A stretch of DNA of 64,000 bases from contig CP000699.1 in the NCBI GenBank assembly GCA_000016765.1, positions 310,001 to 374,000 of the forward strand, in the 5' to 3' direction. The notes under the pieces are model-generated. The model made no database searches, had not been told where the DNA came from, and saw nothing but the letters and a program-made list of their open reading frames with translations. Both the position numbers and the translations under genes were made by a program. The first letter of the stretch is position 1; each line of letters begins with the position of its first letter. This stretch comes from Rhizorhabdus wittichii RW1 (lineage in GTDB: Bacteria > Pseudomonadota > Alphaproteobacteria > Sphingomonadales > Sphingomonadaceae). Below are positions 1 through 8,449 of the stretch, in pieces.

Positions 1-231
1 GACAATATCCGGGTGAACAGCGTGCTCCCCGGCCTCACCGCCACGCCGCAGATCGCGTCGATGTTCACGCTGGAGCAGCAGGCCGAGGTCGCCAGCCACC
101 ACCAGATGATCCACCGCTGCGTCCAGCCCGCCGAGATCGCGGCGGCGGTGCTGTTCCTGTCGAGCGACGAGGCGGCGATGATCACCGGTCGCGGGATCGA
201 GGTTTCGGGCGGCGGGGCGCACGCGTCGTAG
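1..231 (+). CDS. SDR family oxidoreductase, C-terminal fragment cut by the window edge
   Basis: The open frame runs in from the left edge and encodes about 76 residues ending at TAG. The segment DNIRVNSVLPGLTATP is the typical SDR stretch after the catalytic YxxxK, where the Pro-Gly turn contacts the nicotinamide. It is followed by the usual AAAVLFLSSDEAAMITG helix and an IEVSGGG end, which match the classical-SDR tail (normally LxVDGG). The Rossmann motif and catalytic Tyr lie outside the window, so the substrate cannot be inferred. The GTG at 13 is an internal Val codon, not a start. It is followed by a palindromic repeat and then by an opposing gene. Confidence 0.85.
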   Translation, partial: DNIRVNSVLPGLTATPQIASMFTLEQQAEVASHHQMIHRCVQPAEIAAAVLFLSSDEAAMITGRGIEVSGGGAHAS

Positions 232-250
232 GGGCTGTCCCTTATCTTCT

Positions 251-344
251 CGTCATTCCCGCGAAAGCGGGAATCCACGGTTACGGCCCATTCCGTCTCT
301 TGCGGGCCGCCGTCCATGGCTTCCCGCTTTCGCGGGAATGACGA
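251..344. repeat. 94-bp palindromic intergenic element, copy A
   Basis: The ends are near-perfect inverted copies of each other: CGTCATTCCCGCGAAAGCGG at the left and its complement at the right. Each arm itself holds a small hairpin, CCCGC-GAAA-GCGGG. The same 94 bp recurs at 37513-37606 with only four substitutions by eye. The architecture is that of REP/BIME-type or MITE-like elements. It sits between the end of the partial SDR and the convergent end of the Gfo/Idh/MocA gene, where it could also end transcription. No transposase gene is nearby. Confidence 0.85.
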
Positions 345-385
345 TATGGGGCGGAGAGAAGCCTGGCCTCGACCCGCCCGCGCCG

Positions 386-1540
386 TCACCCCATCTCGTC
401 CATCCTGATCCAGCGGCGTTCGGCGTCGGCTCGTTCGACCGCTTCGACCACGCGGTGGACGGCGGCGGCTTCGGTGAAGCTCGGCGATCCCTCGCGGCCC
501 GATCGGATCGCGGCGGCCATGTTGGCGAACATCCAGTCCATCGCCACGAACGGGCGCGGGCCGGTCTCGCCGCCGGTCGTGCCCGGCACCATGTAGAAGG
601 CGGGGTCGATCTCGACCTCGGCGCAGGCGCGCTCGCCATAGGGCATCAGCCGCGCGTCGCCGGCGTAGAGCCTGGCCGAGAGCAGGTTGCCGAAGCTGGA
701 GTCGCTCAGCAGCAGCCGGCCGCGGTCGCCCCAGACCTCGACCCGCCAGCCTTCGGTGTCGGGCACGCACCAGCCGGCCTGGAGGCTGCCGATCGCGCCG
801 TTCGCCATGCGCAGCGTGGCGGTGCCCAGGTCGTGGGTCTCGGGGCGCAGCACGTCGCCATTGGGCAGGAACCATTCGGGCACCCCGGTCGCGAGCAGGC
901 CGGTGGCCTCCTCGACCGGGCCGATCAGGTGGGTGAGGAACAGCAGCGAATGGGTCGCGAAATTGCGCCAGCCGCTGCCGCCGCTGCTCTTCTCCGCCAG
1001 CCAGTAATAGGGATCGGTGTTGCCCGACCAGGCGCTGTAGCAATAGGGTTTGTCGTTCTCGACGATCAGCGGCAGGAACAGCTGGACGTGGAAGCCCAGA
1101 GGCTTTCCGATATAGCCCGCGTCGATCATCGCCTTCATCTGCTGCGCGGGCGGCGACCAGCGGAACTGCGCGTCGACCACGCCGACCACGCCCGCCGCCT
1201 TCTGCGCGTCGCGCATCGCATCGGCATCGGCGACCGAGGTGGCGAAGGGCAGCGCGTCATAGACATGCTTGCCGTTGCGGAGCGCGGCCATCACCATCGG
1301 GAAGCGGAAGGAGGGGCGGGTGCCGACGTCGATGATGTCGAGATCGGGATCGGCCGACATCTCCTCATGGTTCCAATAGGCCTTGGGGATATCGAAGTCG
1401 GCGGCGGCCTTCTCGGCGGTCTCGCGGCGCGATGTGCAGATCGCCGCGACCTCGACGCCCTCGATCCTGCGCCATGCCGCGCCATGGACCTTGAGGCTCC
1501 AGTTCGCGCTGATGATGCCCACCTTGAGCGGCTTCGCCAT
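386..1540 (-). CDS. Gfo/Idh/MocA family NAD(P)-dependent oxidoreductase
   Basis: The 384-residue protein begins KPLKVGIISANWSLKVHGAAW, a Rossmann start where the usual GxGxxG is relaxed. AICTSRRETAEKAAADFDIP follows, then DVGTRPSFRFPMVMAALRNGKHVYDALPF, which matches the family EKP-type region with the central Lys-Pro replaced. The C-terminal half has the substrate-domain pattern (GGSGWRNFATHSLLFLTHL). Enzymes of this family oxidise or reduce sugars, inositols or trans-dihydrodiols; the substrate here is unknown. The ATG is preceded by AGGGAGACGG. It is divergent from the SDR at 1704 across a 163-bp gap. The altered EKP motif leaves catalytic activity uncertain. Confidence 0.85.
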   Translation of the reverse strand: MAKPLKVGIISANWSLKVHGAAWRRIEGVEVAAICTSRRETAEKAAADFDIPKAYWNHEEMSADPDLDIIDVGTRPSFRFPMVMAALRNGKHVYDALPFATSVADADAMRDAQKAAGVVGVVDAQFRWSPPAQQMKAMIDAGYIGKPLGFHVQLFLPLIVENDKPYCYSAWSGNTDPYYWLAEKSSGGSGWRNFATHSLLFLTHLIGPVEEATGLLATGVPEWFLPNGDVLRPETHDLGTATLRMANGAIGSLQAGWCVPDTEGWRVEVWGDRGRLLLSDSSFGNLLSARLYAGDARLMPYGERACAEVEIDPAFYMVPGTTGGETGPRPFVAMDWMFANMAAAIRSGREGSPSFTEAAAVHRVVEAVERADAERRWIRMDEMG

Positions 1541-1703
1541 ATGACCGTCTCCCTCGCTTTCCGATCGAGACTGGCCCAGTCCGCCGCGACGGAAAACCCG
1601 CCGGCCATGGCCTATCGCCTATGTGATCATGCGGCCGGGGGCGGGCGGGCGGATTGGCGGCGGCGCGCGGCGCCGACTATGCCGACCCCTGAGAGGACAG
1701 CGC

Positions 1704-2666
1704 ATGGACCGGATCGACTTCAGCGGGCAGGTGGCGGTGGTGACCGGCGCGGGCGGGGCGCTCGGCGGCGCCTTCTGCCGCGAGCTGGCGCGACGCGGGG
1801 CGGCGGTCGTCGCCAACGACCTGGGCGGCAGCACCACCGGCGAGGGCGGGTCGGCCGACTATGCCGACGCGATCGTCCGCGAGCTGCGCGCGGCGGGCGC
1901 AAGGGCGGTCGCGAATTACGACAGCGTCGCCTCGGCGGCCGGCGGCCAGGCGATCGTCGATACCGCGCTCCGGCATTTCGGCCGGGTCGACATCGTCATC
2001 AGCAACGCCGGCAACCAGCGCAACGCGCCGTTCGGCACGCTGACCGAGGAGGATGTCGAGGCGGTTTACGCGGTCCATGTGAAGGGCGCGTTCAACGTCT
2101 GCCAGCCCGCCTATCGCGAGATGGTGAGGCAGGGCTATGGCCGGCTGGTGCTGGTCGGCTCGCAATCGGGGGTGTTCGGCAACCCGATGCGCGCCAATTA
2201 CGGATCGGCCAAGACGGCGATGATCGGGTTGATGAACGTGATCGCGCAGGAGGCGCCCGCCGGTATCGCGGTCAACACGCTGTTCCCCAACGCGCAGGGC
2301 GGGCGGCTCGGCGGCACGCCGCTGGCCGAGCGGCCCGACATCGATTTCCTCAAGGCGGCGGGGGAGCGGACCCGCCACTTCGCCGACGCGATGAAGCCCG
2401 AGTTCGTCGCGGCGCTGGCCTGCTACATGGCGAGCCGCCAGTGCGACGGATCGCAGAACATGTATTCGGTGCTGGGCGGCAAATATTCGCGGCTGTTCAT
2501 GGGGCTGACCGAGGGCTGGTACGCGCCGGGCCCCGACGCGCCGAGCTGCGACGACATCCTCGCCCATATCGGCGAGATCGACGATCGCAGCCGCTATGCG
2601 GTGCCGTTGAGCGGGCTCGACGAGATGGACACGGTGCTCGCGGCGCAGCGCGCGGCCCATGGCTGA
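1704..2666 (+). CDS. SDR family protein, multifunctional enzyme 2-like (3R-hydroxyacyl-CoA dehydrogenase type)
   Basis: The 320-residue SDR has TGAGGALGG at residues 14-22, the NDLGG coenzyme-selectivity loop typical of the peroxisomal multifunctional-enzyme-2 subfamily, NAG at 101-103 and Y166xxxK170. Relatives oxidise (3R)-hydroxyacyl-CoA or a hydroxysteroid, with NAD. The start at 1704 is chosen because GAGAGGACAG lies just upstream and the reading frame before it has no SDR homology. The C-terminal 50 residues extend beyond a minimal SDR, as in the related proteins at 44181 and 45496. Its 3' end overlaps the following thioesterase gene by 8 bp, so the two are probably co-translated. Confidence 0.88.
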   Translation: MDRIDFSGQVAVVTGAGGALGGAFCRELARRGAAVVANDLGGSTTGEGGSADYADAIVRELRAAGARAVANYDSVASAAGGQAIVDTALRHFGRVDIVISNAGNQRNAPFGTLTEEDVEAVYAVHVKGAFNVCQPAYREMVRQGYGRLVLVGSQSGVFGNPMRANYGSAKTAMIGLMNVIAQEAPAGIAVNTLFPNAQGGRLGGTPLAERPDIDFLKAAGERTRHFADAMKPEFVAALACYMASRQCDGSQNMYSVLGGKYSRLFMGLTEGWYAPGPDAPSCDDILAHIGEIDDRSRYAVPLSGLDEMDTVLAAQRAAHG

Positions 2667-3564
2667 CGGCGGGACCGGGCAGGCCGGCGACGCGGCGATG
2701 CGCGTTTCGGCCGGCGAGATACTGGCGATCGAGCCGGCGGGCGGGGATCGCTTCATCGGCGGCGCGGGCGGCGTCAACCATATCGGCACCGTGTTCGGCG
2801 GCCGTCTGGTCGCGCAGGCGCTGCTGAGCGCGGTGCGCACCGTCGCGGCGATGCCGCCGACTTCGCTGCACGGCTATTTCCTGGCACCGGCGCAGGTCTC
2901 GCTGCCGATCGAATATCGGGTCGCGCGGCTGCGCGACAGCCGGCGCTTCGCCCATCGCCAGGTGACGGCGGTGCAGGAGGGGCGAGCGGTGTTCACGCTG
3001 CTCTGCCAGTTCCACGCGCCCGAGGACGGCTTCGTCCACCAGGCGGCGGAGATGCCCGACGTGCCGCCGCCGGAGGAGGTCGCGACCCTCCAGCAGTTCG
3101 TGCGCGACAATGGCGACCGGCTCGATTTCGCGGCGATCCGCAACTTCTCCGGCGCGCTGCCGATCGAGATGCGCGCGATCGCGCCCGAAGCCTATTTCTA
3201 CGAGCGGCCACGGGAGCCGATGCGCGACTTCTGGTTCCGCCTGCCCGGCGCGGCGGCGATCGACGATCCGCGCGAACAGGCCTGCCTGCTCGCCTATGCC
3301 AGCGACTATTGGCTGGCGGGGGTGTCGGCGACGCCGCACGGCTTTCCCACCAATAGCAGCTCGTTGCTGATCTCCAGCCTCGACCACGGCCTGTGGTTCC
3401 ACCGTCCGGTGCGCTGCGACGAGTGGTTGCTCCATCACACGCACAGCCCCGCTGCCGCCGACGGCCTGGGCTTCGCGCAGGGGCGGATCTTCGATCGGGA
3501 GGGACGACTGGTGGCGTCGACCACACAGGAATGCCTGCTGCGCCAATTACCGCCGGAAGCATAA
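2659..3564 (+). CDS. Acyl-CoA thioesterase II (TesB)-type double hot-dog protein
   Basis: The 301-residue protein has the TesB layout. An N-terminal hot dog carries GVNHIGTVFGGRLVAQAL and LHGYFLAP. The C-terminal hot dog ends NSSSLLISSLDHGLWFHRP-x-CDEWLL, which matches the TesB signature around the catalytic Asp/Thr/Gln network. It should hydrolyse acyl-CoA esters in the cytosol, releasing CoA when intermediates stall or producing an acid for export. The start overlaps the end of the upstream SDR, so translation is likely coupled. Length is normal for the family (about 290 residues). Confidence 0.9.
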   Translation: MADGGTGQAGDAAMRVSAGEILAIEPAGGDRFIGGAGGVNHIGTVFGGRLVAQALLSAVRTVAAMPPTSLHGYFLAPAQVSLPIEYRVARLRDSRRFAHRQVTAVQEGRAVFTLLCQFHAPEDGFVHQAAEMPDVPPPEEVATLQQFVRDNGDRLDFAAIRNFSGALPIEMRAIAPEAYFYERPREPMRDFWFRLPGAAAIDDPREQACLLAYASDYWLAGVSATPHGFPTNSSSLLISSLDHGLWFHRPVRCDEWLLHHTHSPAAADGLGFAQGRIFDREGRLVASTTQECLLRQLPPEA

Positions 3565-3584
3565 CGATGGAGGGAGAGCAGGGC

Positions 3585-4433
3585 ATGGCGTTCACGGACA
3601 CTCCGCTGGCCCCGGCGATCGGGTCGGTCGTCGAGGGACTCGACCTGTCGCGGGACATGAGCGAGCCGACGATGCGCCGGCTGCTGGCGCTGCTGTTCGA
3701 TCGCGGCGTGGTGGTGATCCCCGGCCAGACGATCGACGACGCGGCCTATGTCCGCTTCGCCTCCTTCTTCGGCACGCCGCTCGACTTCTTCATCCCCGAG
3801 CATCGCAACGCCGATTTCCCGGCGATCATCCGCATCAACAACGATCCGGCGACCCCGGCGGCGATGCGCGACGGCGCGGTCCACTGGCATTCGGACAGCA
3901 GCTATGAGAGCGTGCCGGGCTGCGTCACCATGTTGTTCGGCAAGGAGGCCCCCGACCAGGGCGGCGAGACCCATTTCGCCAGCACCAGCGCCGCCTATGC
4001 CGACCTGCCCGAGGCGACCAGGGCGCGGATCGACGGGCTGGTCGCGCGCCACGAGCTGGGCCGCGCGCCCTGGATCGAGGGGGAGACGCGGCCCGATCCC
4101 AACCGGCCCCCGCGCAAGACCGACGCGCCGAGCCATCCGCTGGTGATGGTCCACCCCGTGACGGGCCGGAAGGGCATCTTCACCTCGGGCACCGCCTATG
4201 CGATCGACGGGATGGACGATGCCGAGGCGACCGCGCTGATCCGCGAGCTGCGCGAGCATGTCGCCAAGCCCGCCTATCGCATCAGCTACAAGGCCAGGCC
4301 CGGCGACATCGTGCTGTGGGACAATTTCGGCACCGTCCACTGCGCCAGCCCGATCGAATATTCGAACGAGGCCGGCAAGCGCCGGCTGCTCCACCGCATC
4401 AGCACCAAGGGGATGCCGGCGCTCTGCTCATAG
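3585..4433 (+). CDS. TauD/TfdA-type Fe(II)/2-oxoglutarate dioxygenase
   Basis: The 282-residue protein shows the complete facial triad: H102 and D104 in VHWHSDSSY and H252 in TVHCASP. Arginines near R267/R271 are placed to bind 2-oxoglutarate. FFGTPLDFFIPEHRN is the conserved N-terminal TauD block. The enzyme should hydroxylate a substrate using O2 and 2-oxoglutarate; family members act on taurine, aryloxyacetates or alkyl sulfates, but nothing here fixes the substrate. The start at 3585 is preferred over an ATG 18 bp upstream because GGAGGGAGAG lies between them at a good distance. It ends 9 bp from the convergent MFS gene. Confidence 0.9.
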   Translation: MAFTDTPLAPAIGSVVEGLDLSRDMSEPTMRRLLALLFDRGVVVIPGQTIDDAAYVRFASFFGTPLDFFIPEHRNADFPAIIRINNDPATPAAMRDGAVHWHSDSSYESVPGCVTMLFGKEAPDQGGETHFASTSAAYADLPEATRARIDGLVARHELGRAPWIEGETRPDPNRPPRKTDAPSHPLVMVHPVTGRKGIFTSGTAYAIDGMDDAEATALIRELREHVAKPAYRISYKARPGDIVLWDNFGTVHCASPIEYSNEAGKRRLLHRISTKGMPALCS

Positions 4434-4442
4434 AGAGGCCGG

Positions 4443-5681
4443 TCAGTCCGGCTGGCGTTCCGGATAGCGGCCCATGGCGAGGTAGCAGCAGGCGGCGAGG
4501 GCGAAGGAGGCCGAGGCGGCCATCAGCGCGAAGTTGTAATTGCCGAACATGTCGTAGCCCTTGCCGATCATGCTGGCCCCGAACGCCACGCCGAGCGCGA
4601 TGCCGAGGGTCGAGACGCCGTAGATCGAGGCATAGCTGCGCAGCCCGAAATAGCGGGCGATCATGAAGGCGACGATGTCGATCTCCGCCCCCTGGCCGAG
4701 GCCGATCAGCAGGATCGCGCCGTAGAACATCACCGGCGGCACATGGTCCTGCAGCAGGAACAGGCAGCCGACTGCCGGCAAGGCGTTGAGCACGAAGGCG
4801 ACGGCGGGCGCCCAGAAGCGATCGACCAGCAGCCCGCTGAGCAGCGCCCCCGCCGCCGCGGCGAGGCCGAGGGTGGAGACCGCCGCCACCGCCATCGACG
4901 CTTCCAGCCCCTTGGAGACGGCGAGCGGCTTCATCTGCGACATCAGCGAGACGACCGGCACATAGTTGAGCACCGCCGCGGCGGTGAGGATGCGGACCTT
5001 GGGCTGGGCGAGCAGCACCCGCCAGCTGTCCGCCAGGCCATGGGCGGCGGCCGCGCCGATCCGTTCCTGCGCCTTGGCCGGCACCCAGAACCAGACCAGC
5101 GGCAGCGCCAGCATCAGCACAAGCCCGCCGAGCAGCAGATAGCCGCCCGCCGTGCCGTAATGGCCGATCACCGGGAACAGCGCCATCGGCACCAGCGCGC
5201 CGGCGACGGCGAGCCCCGATCGGCCGATCGCCAGCGCGGTGCCGCGCGTATGGTGGAAGGCGCCGCTCAGGATGCGGGTGAAGGTGATGCCGGTGGTCGA
5301 CATGCCGACCAGCGAGAAGAAGAAATAGGCCGCGTAATAATAATCGAGCGATCCGCGCATCAGGGCGAGCAGCGCATAGCCGATCGCGGTGAGGACCAGT
5401 CCGGTCGACAGCACCGGGCGCACGCCGTAGCGATCGGTGAGCGCGCCGACCACGGGTGCGGCGAAGGCGGTGACCAGGCCGAAGCTGTGGACCAGCGCGA
5501 TCTGCCCGCGCGACCAGCCGAACTGGGCCTGGAGCGGCTCGACGAACAGGCTGGAGACGGCGGCATAGAGCGAATAGCTGATCGACCCGCCGATCAGCGC
5601 GGCGAGGCCGGGCCGCCAGGCCTGGCGCCATTCGTGGACGACCATCGCGCCATGCGATCGGCCGTCATGCGCTTCGCCCAT
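4443..5681 (-). CDS. MFS transporter
   Basis: This is a polytopic inner-membrane protein of about 412 residues with roughly twelve hydrophobic segments. It has the MFS motif A-like loop GALTDRYGVRPVL after TM2 and a second-half counterpart LLVDRFWAP. The N-terminus LIGGSISYSLYAAVSSLFVEPLQAQFGWSR resembles the monocarboxylate/oxalate-formate transporter group, so an organic acid is a reasonable guess for cargo. The start is uncertain: ATG at 5681 or 5645 are both in frame without a strong ribosome site. A good AGGAGAG lies farther upstream but serves another frame (see findings). It is divergent from the hydratase at 5865. Confidence 0.85.
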   Translation of the reverse strand: MGEAHDGRSHGAMVVHEWRQAWRPGLAALIGGSISYSLYAAVSSLFVEPLQAQFGWSRGQIALVHSFGLVTAFAAPVVGALTDRYGVRPVLSTGLVLTAIGYALLALMRGSLDYYYAAYFFFSLVGMSTTGITFTRILSGAFHHTRGTALAIGRSGLAVAGALVPMALFPVIGHYGTAGGYLLLGGLVLMLALPLVWFWVPAKAQERIGAAAAHGLADSWRVLLAQPKVRILTAAAVLNYVPVVSLMSQMKPLAVSKGLEASMAVAAVSTLGLAAAAGALLSGLLVDRFWAPAVAFVLNALPAVGCLFLLQDHVPPVMFYGAILLIGLGQGAEIDIVAFMIARYFGLRSYASIYGVSTLGIALGVAFGASMIGKGYDMFGNYNFALMAASASFALAACCYLAMGRYPERQPD

Positions 5682-5864
5682 TGCCGTCCGGTCAGCACGC
5701 ACATCCGCTCTCCTGCTTCGTAGCGAGCAGTCCTGCGCCCGCGACGCGACGCGCGCAAACCGAATGACGGCGCAGCGCCAGCCCCTACGCATATGTGTAC
5801 ATCCCGCCCGGCCCATTGCCACCCGTCCGGGCCCTCACCACGATCGCCGGCGGAGGAGAGAGGC

Positions 5865-6662
5865 ATGTCGGACATCCTGGTCGAGCGCCGCGACGAAGGC
5901 ATCGCGGTGGTGACGATCAACCGCCCGGAACGGCTCAACGCGCTGACTCGCGAGGCGGTCGCCGCCCTCAACGCCACGCTTGACGGCATCGCCGCCGACC
6001 CCGGCTGCCGCGCGGTGATCCTGACCGGCGCGGGGCGCGGCTTCTGCTCGGGGCAGGACCTCGCCGCCGCCAATGCGCGCAAGGGCGACCGGGCGAGCGG
6101 CGTCATCGAGAAGCTGTTCTGGCAGGAGCAGTTCGCCGGCATGGGCAAGCGGCTGCGATCGATGCCGCAACTGGTGATCGCGGCGGTAAACGGTCCGGCG
6201 GTGGGTGCGGGCATGGCGATCGCGCTGAGCGCCGACGTCCGCATCGCCACGCCCTCGGCGCGCTTCCTGGTCGCGGCGGTGCGGATCGGCCTGTCGGCGG
6301 GGGAGAGCGGGATCAGCTATCTGCTGCCGCGCATGATCGGCATCCCGCGCGCCTTCGACATATTGCTCACCGGCCGGCCGATCGAAGCCGAGGAGGCCGA
6401 GCGGATCGGGCTGGTGCTGCGGCTGGCCGAGCCGGCGGCGCTGGTCGACGAGGCGATCGGCTATGCGCGCGCGGTGCTCGCCAACAGCCCCTATTCGGTC
6501 GCGCACAGCAAGAAGCTGATGTGGGAGAATCTGGACGCCTCGTTCGATGCGGCGATCGGGGCGGAGAACCGCACCCAGATCCTCGCGACGATGACGCAGG
6601 ACTATGCGGAGGCGACCGCCGCCTTCGTCGAGAAGCGCCCGCCGCGCTTCGAGGGGCGCTGA
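5865..6662 (+). CDS. Enoyl-CoA hydratase/isomerase family protein
   Basis: The 265-residue crotonase-fold protein carries the oxyanion-hole segments AGRGFCSGQDLAAA and NGPAVGAGMAIALSADVRIA. RIGLSAGESGISYLLPRMIG follows, where an acidic residue sits in the catalytic helix as in PaaG/PaaF-like proteins. It probably hydrates or isomerises an enoyl-CoA in a beta-oxidation-type route. The start is fixed by GGAGGAGAGAGG just before ATG. It is followed after 17 bp by an SDR on the same strand, and the two probably form an operon reading away from the MFS gene. Confidence 0.9.
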   Translation: MSDILVERRDEGIAVVTINRPERLNALTREAVAALNATLDGIAADPGCRAVILTGAGRGFCSGQDLAAANARKGDRASGVIEKLFWQEQFAGMGKRLRSMPQLVIAAVNGPAVGAGMAIALSADVRIATPSARFLVAAVRIGLSAGESGISYLLPRMIGIPRAFDILLTGRPIEAEEAERIGLVLRLAEPAALVDEAIGYARAVLANSPYSVAHSKKLMWENLDASFDAAIGAENRTQILATMTQDYAEATAAFVEKRPPRFEGR

Positions 6663-6679
6663 ACGGAAGGGGAGGATCG

Positions 6680-7468
6680 ATGGACCTGGGTCTGACGGGC
6701 AAGCGCGCGCTGGTGACGGGCAGCAGCTCGGGCATCGGCGCGGCGACGGCGCGCATGCTCGCCGAGGAGGGCTGCGCGGTGGTCGTCCATGGCCGCGACG
6801 CGGCGCGCGCCGAAGCGGTCGCGGCCGGGATCAGGGATGGGGGCGGCACCGCCCATGTCGCGCTCGGCGATCTCGCCACGCCGGACGGCGCCGATGGCGT
6901 CATCGCCGCGGTGCGGGCGATCTGGCCCGAGGGGCCCGACATCCTCGTCAACAATGCCGGCGGCTCGGCGGCGAGCCCGCAGCCCTGGGAGGAGATCGGC
7001 GACGCGACCTGGCTCGCCAGCTACCAGAAGAACGTCGTCGCGGCGGTGCGGCTGATCCGCGCCTTCCTGCCAATGATGAAGACGCGCGGCTGGGGGCGGC
7101 TGATCCAGGTCGGCAGCGCCAGCGGGGCGCAGCCGGTGCCGGTGCTACCCGACTATGCGGCGGCCAAGGCGGCGATCAACAATATGAGCGTCGCGCTGGC
7201 GCGGACGCTGGCCGGCAGCGGCGTCACCGCCAACACGGTGTCGCCGGGCCGCACCCTCACCCCGGCGGTCGAGCGCGCCTTCGCCGGACGCGGCGCCAAT
7301 GCCGCCTGGAGCGCCGACCAGGGCGACGGCGGCAGCGTCGGAGCCGTGGCGATCGGAACGCCGGAGGACATCGCCTTCGCGATCTGCACGATCGCGAGCC
7401 CGCGCTCGGGCTTCGTCACCGGCGCCAATATCCGGGTCGACGGCGGCCAGGTGAAGGGCGTCAACTGA
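6680..7468 (+). CDS. SDR family oxidoreductase
   Basis: The 262-residue classical SDR has TGSSSGIG at 13-20, HGRD after beta-2 (suggesting NADP preference), NNAGG at 91-95, S145/S147 in the QVGSASG strand and Y159xxxK163, and ends FVTGANIRVDGGQ. It is placed directly after an enoyl-CoA hydratase, so it may act as a 3-hydroxyacyl-CoA or alcohol dehydrogenase on the same intermediate. GGAGGATCG precedes the ATG. It faces the TetR gene with 38 bp between the stops. Confidence 0.9.
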   Translation: MDLGLTGKRALVTGSSSGIGAATARMLAEEGCAVVVHGRDAARAEAVAAGIRDGGGTAHVALGDLATPDGADGVIAAVRAIWPEGPDILVNNAGGSAASPQPWEEIGDATWLASYQKNVVAAVRLIRAFLPMMKTRGWGRLIQVGSASGAQPVPVLPDYAAAKAAINNMSVALARTLAGSGVTANTVSPGRTLTPAVERAFAGRGANAAWSADQGDGGSVGAVAIGTPEDIAFAICTIASPRSGFVTGANIRVDGGQVKGVN

Positions 7469-7506
7469 GCCCGCCGCTCGGGGCAAGCCAGTCATCACAT
7501 TTCTGA

Positions 7507-8157
7507 TCAGACAGGTCGAGGATGCCGCGCGGGTCGCAGGCAGAGCGCCACGATCATGTCGATGCCCTCCGCCAGGAAGGCGTCCTCGGGCATCACCGGC
7601 CGGCCTTCGGCGACGTCGCAGTCGCGATCGAAGATCATGTCGAACAGCGAGCAGCAGGCATAGCGGAGGCGATGCATCAGCAGGTCCTCGGGGATATCCC
7701 CGGCGAGGTCCTTGAGCAGGCTGATCGCCTCCAGGCTGGCGGGGGTCGTCCCCATCTCGCGCGCGCGCAGCTCCTGCCCCTGGCGCCAGCGCAGCGCATG
7801 GCGGAAGAAGGCGGTGTAGCGGTGGACGCCCTGGGCATCGAGCAGCTCGTAATTGGGCTGCACCAGCAGCCGCGCCACGGCATGGGGATCGCGGGTCTCG
7901 CCGCGTTCATGCATTTGACGCAGCAGCATTTTCCGGCGCGCTTCGAGCGTCGGCAGGCGGTGCTGCCAGATCGCCCGGATCAGCTCGGCCCTGTCGCCGA
8001 AATGATAATTCACCGCCGACTTGTTGGCGACGTTCGCCTCCAGCCCGATCTGGCGCAGCGACACCGCCTCGATGCCGTAGCTGCCGAACAGCCGCTCGGC
8101 GGCTTCGATGATCGCCATCGGCGTGGATTTATAGGAGCGGGAAGGGTGGCCGGCCAT
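7507..8157 (-). CDS. TetR family transcriptional regulator
   Basis: The roughly 216-residue protein has an N-terminal helix-turn-helix: AIIEAAERLFGSYGIEAVSLRQIGLEANVANKSAVNYHFGDRAELIRAIW is the TetR DNA-binding pattern, with Tyr-His-Phe in the recognition-helix end. The C-terminal ligand domain is unassigned. The ATG at 8157 is preferred; an upstream in-frame ATG at 8259 would add a low-complexity Arg/Pro-rich leader. It is divergent from TonB receptor 1 over 292 bp, so it may control that receptor and itself. No clear palindromic operator was seen in that gap. Confidence 0.88.
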   Translation of the reverse strand: MAGHPSRSYKSTPMAIIEAAERLFGSYGIEAVSLRQIGLEANVANKSAVNYHFGDRAELIRAIWQHRLPTLEARRKMLLRQMHERGETRDPHAVARLLVQPNYELLDAQGVHRYTAFFRHALRWRQGQELRAREMGTTPASLEAISLLKDLAGDIPEDLLMHRLRYACCSLFDMIFDRDCDVAEGRPVMPEDAFLAEGIDMIVALCLRPARHPRPV

Positions 8158-8449
8158 GCCGTCGGGGTGCGCCGAACGCCCTGCGCGGTCAAGCCATTCG
8201 CGCTCCGGAGGCGGCATGGCCGGCGCGCGTCGGAGGGCGGCGCGGGATCGTTGCCGCATCCCCGCGACAACCGGCGAAGCGCCCGTCGGCCAGCCTTCGG
8301 CATATATCAGATAGACGATGAGGCGCCTTCCTTACCGGCCGGGCTCTATGGGGCGGGGCACGAACCGGATATCAGGATCGGGTGAGGCCGGACAACGGCC
8401 CCGGGGATCACCGTAACCAACCTAGCCATTGAGATATTGGGGAGGAAGC

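Noticed and set aside
13-231. A GTG start at 13 as the beginning of a small independent gene
   Set aside because: The frame is open to the window edge and the first residues match the inside of an SDR, so it is a truncated gene rather than a short one.
338-2827. An open frame of over 800 codons on the plus strand near the left end
   Set aside because: It crosses two well-supported genes in another frame or strand and encodes low-complexity sequence without a family.
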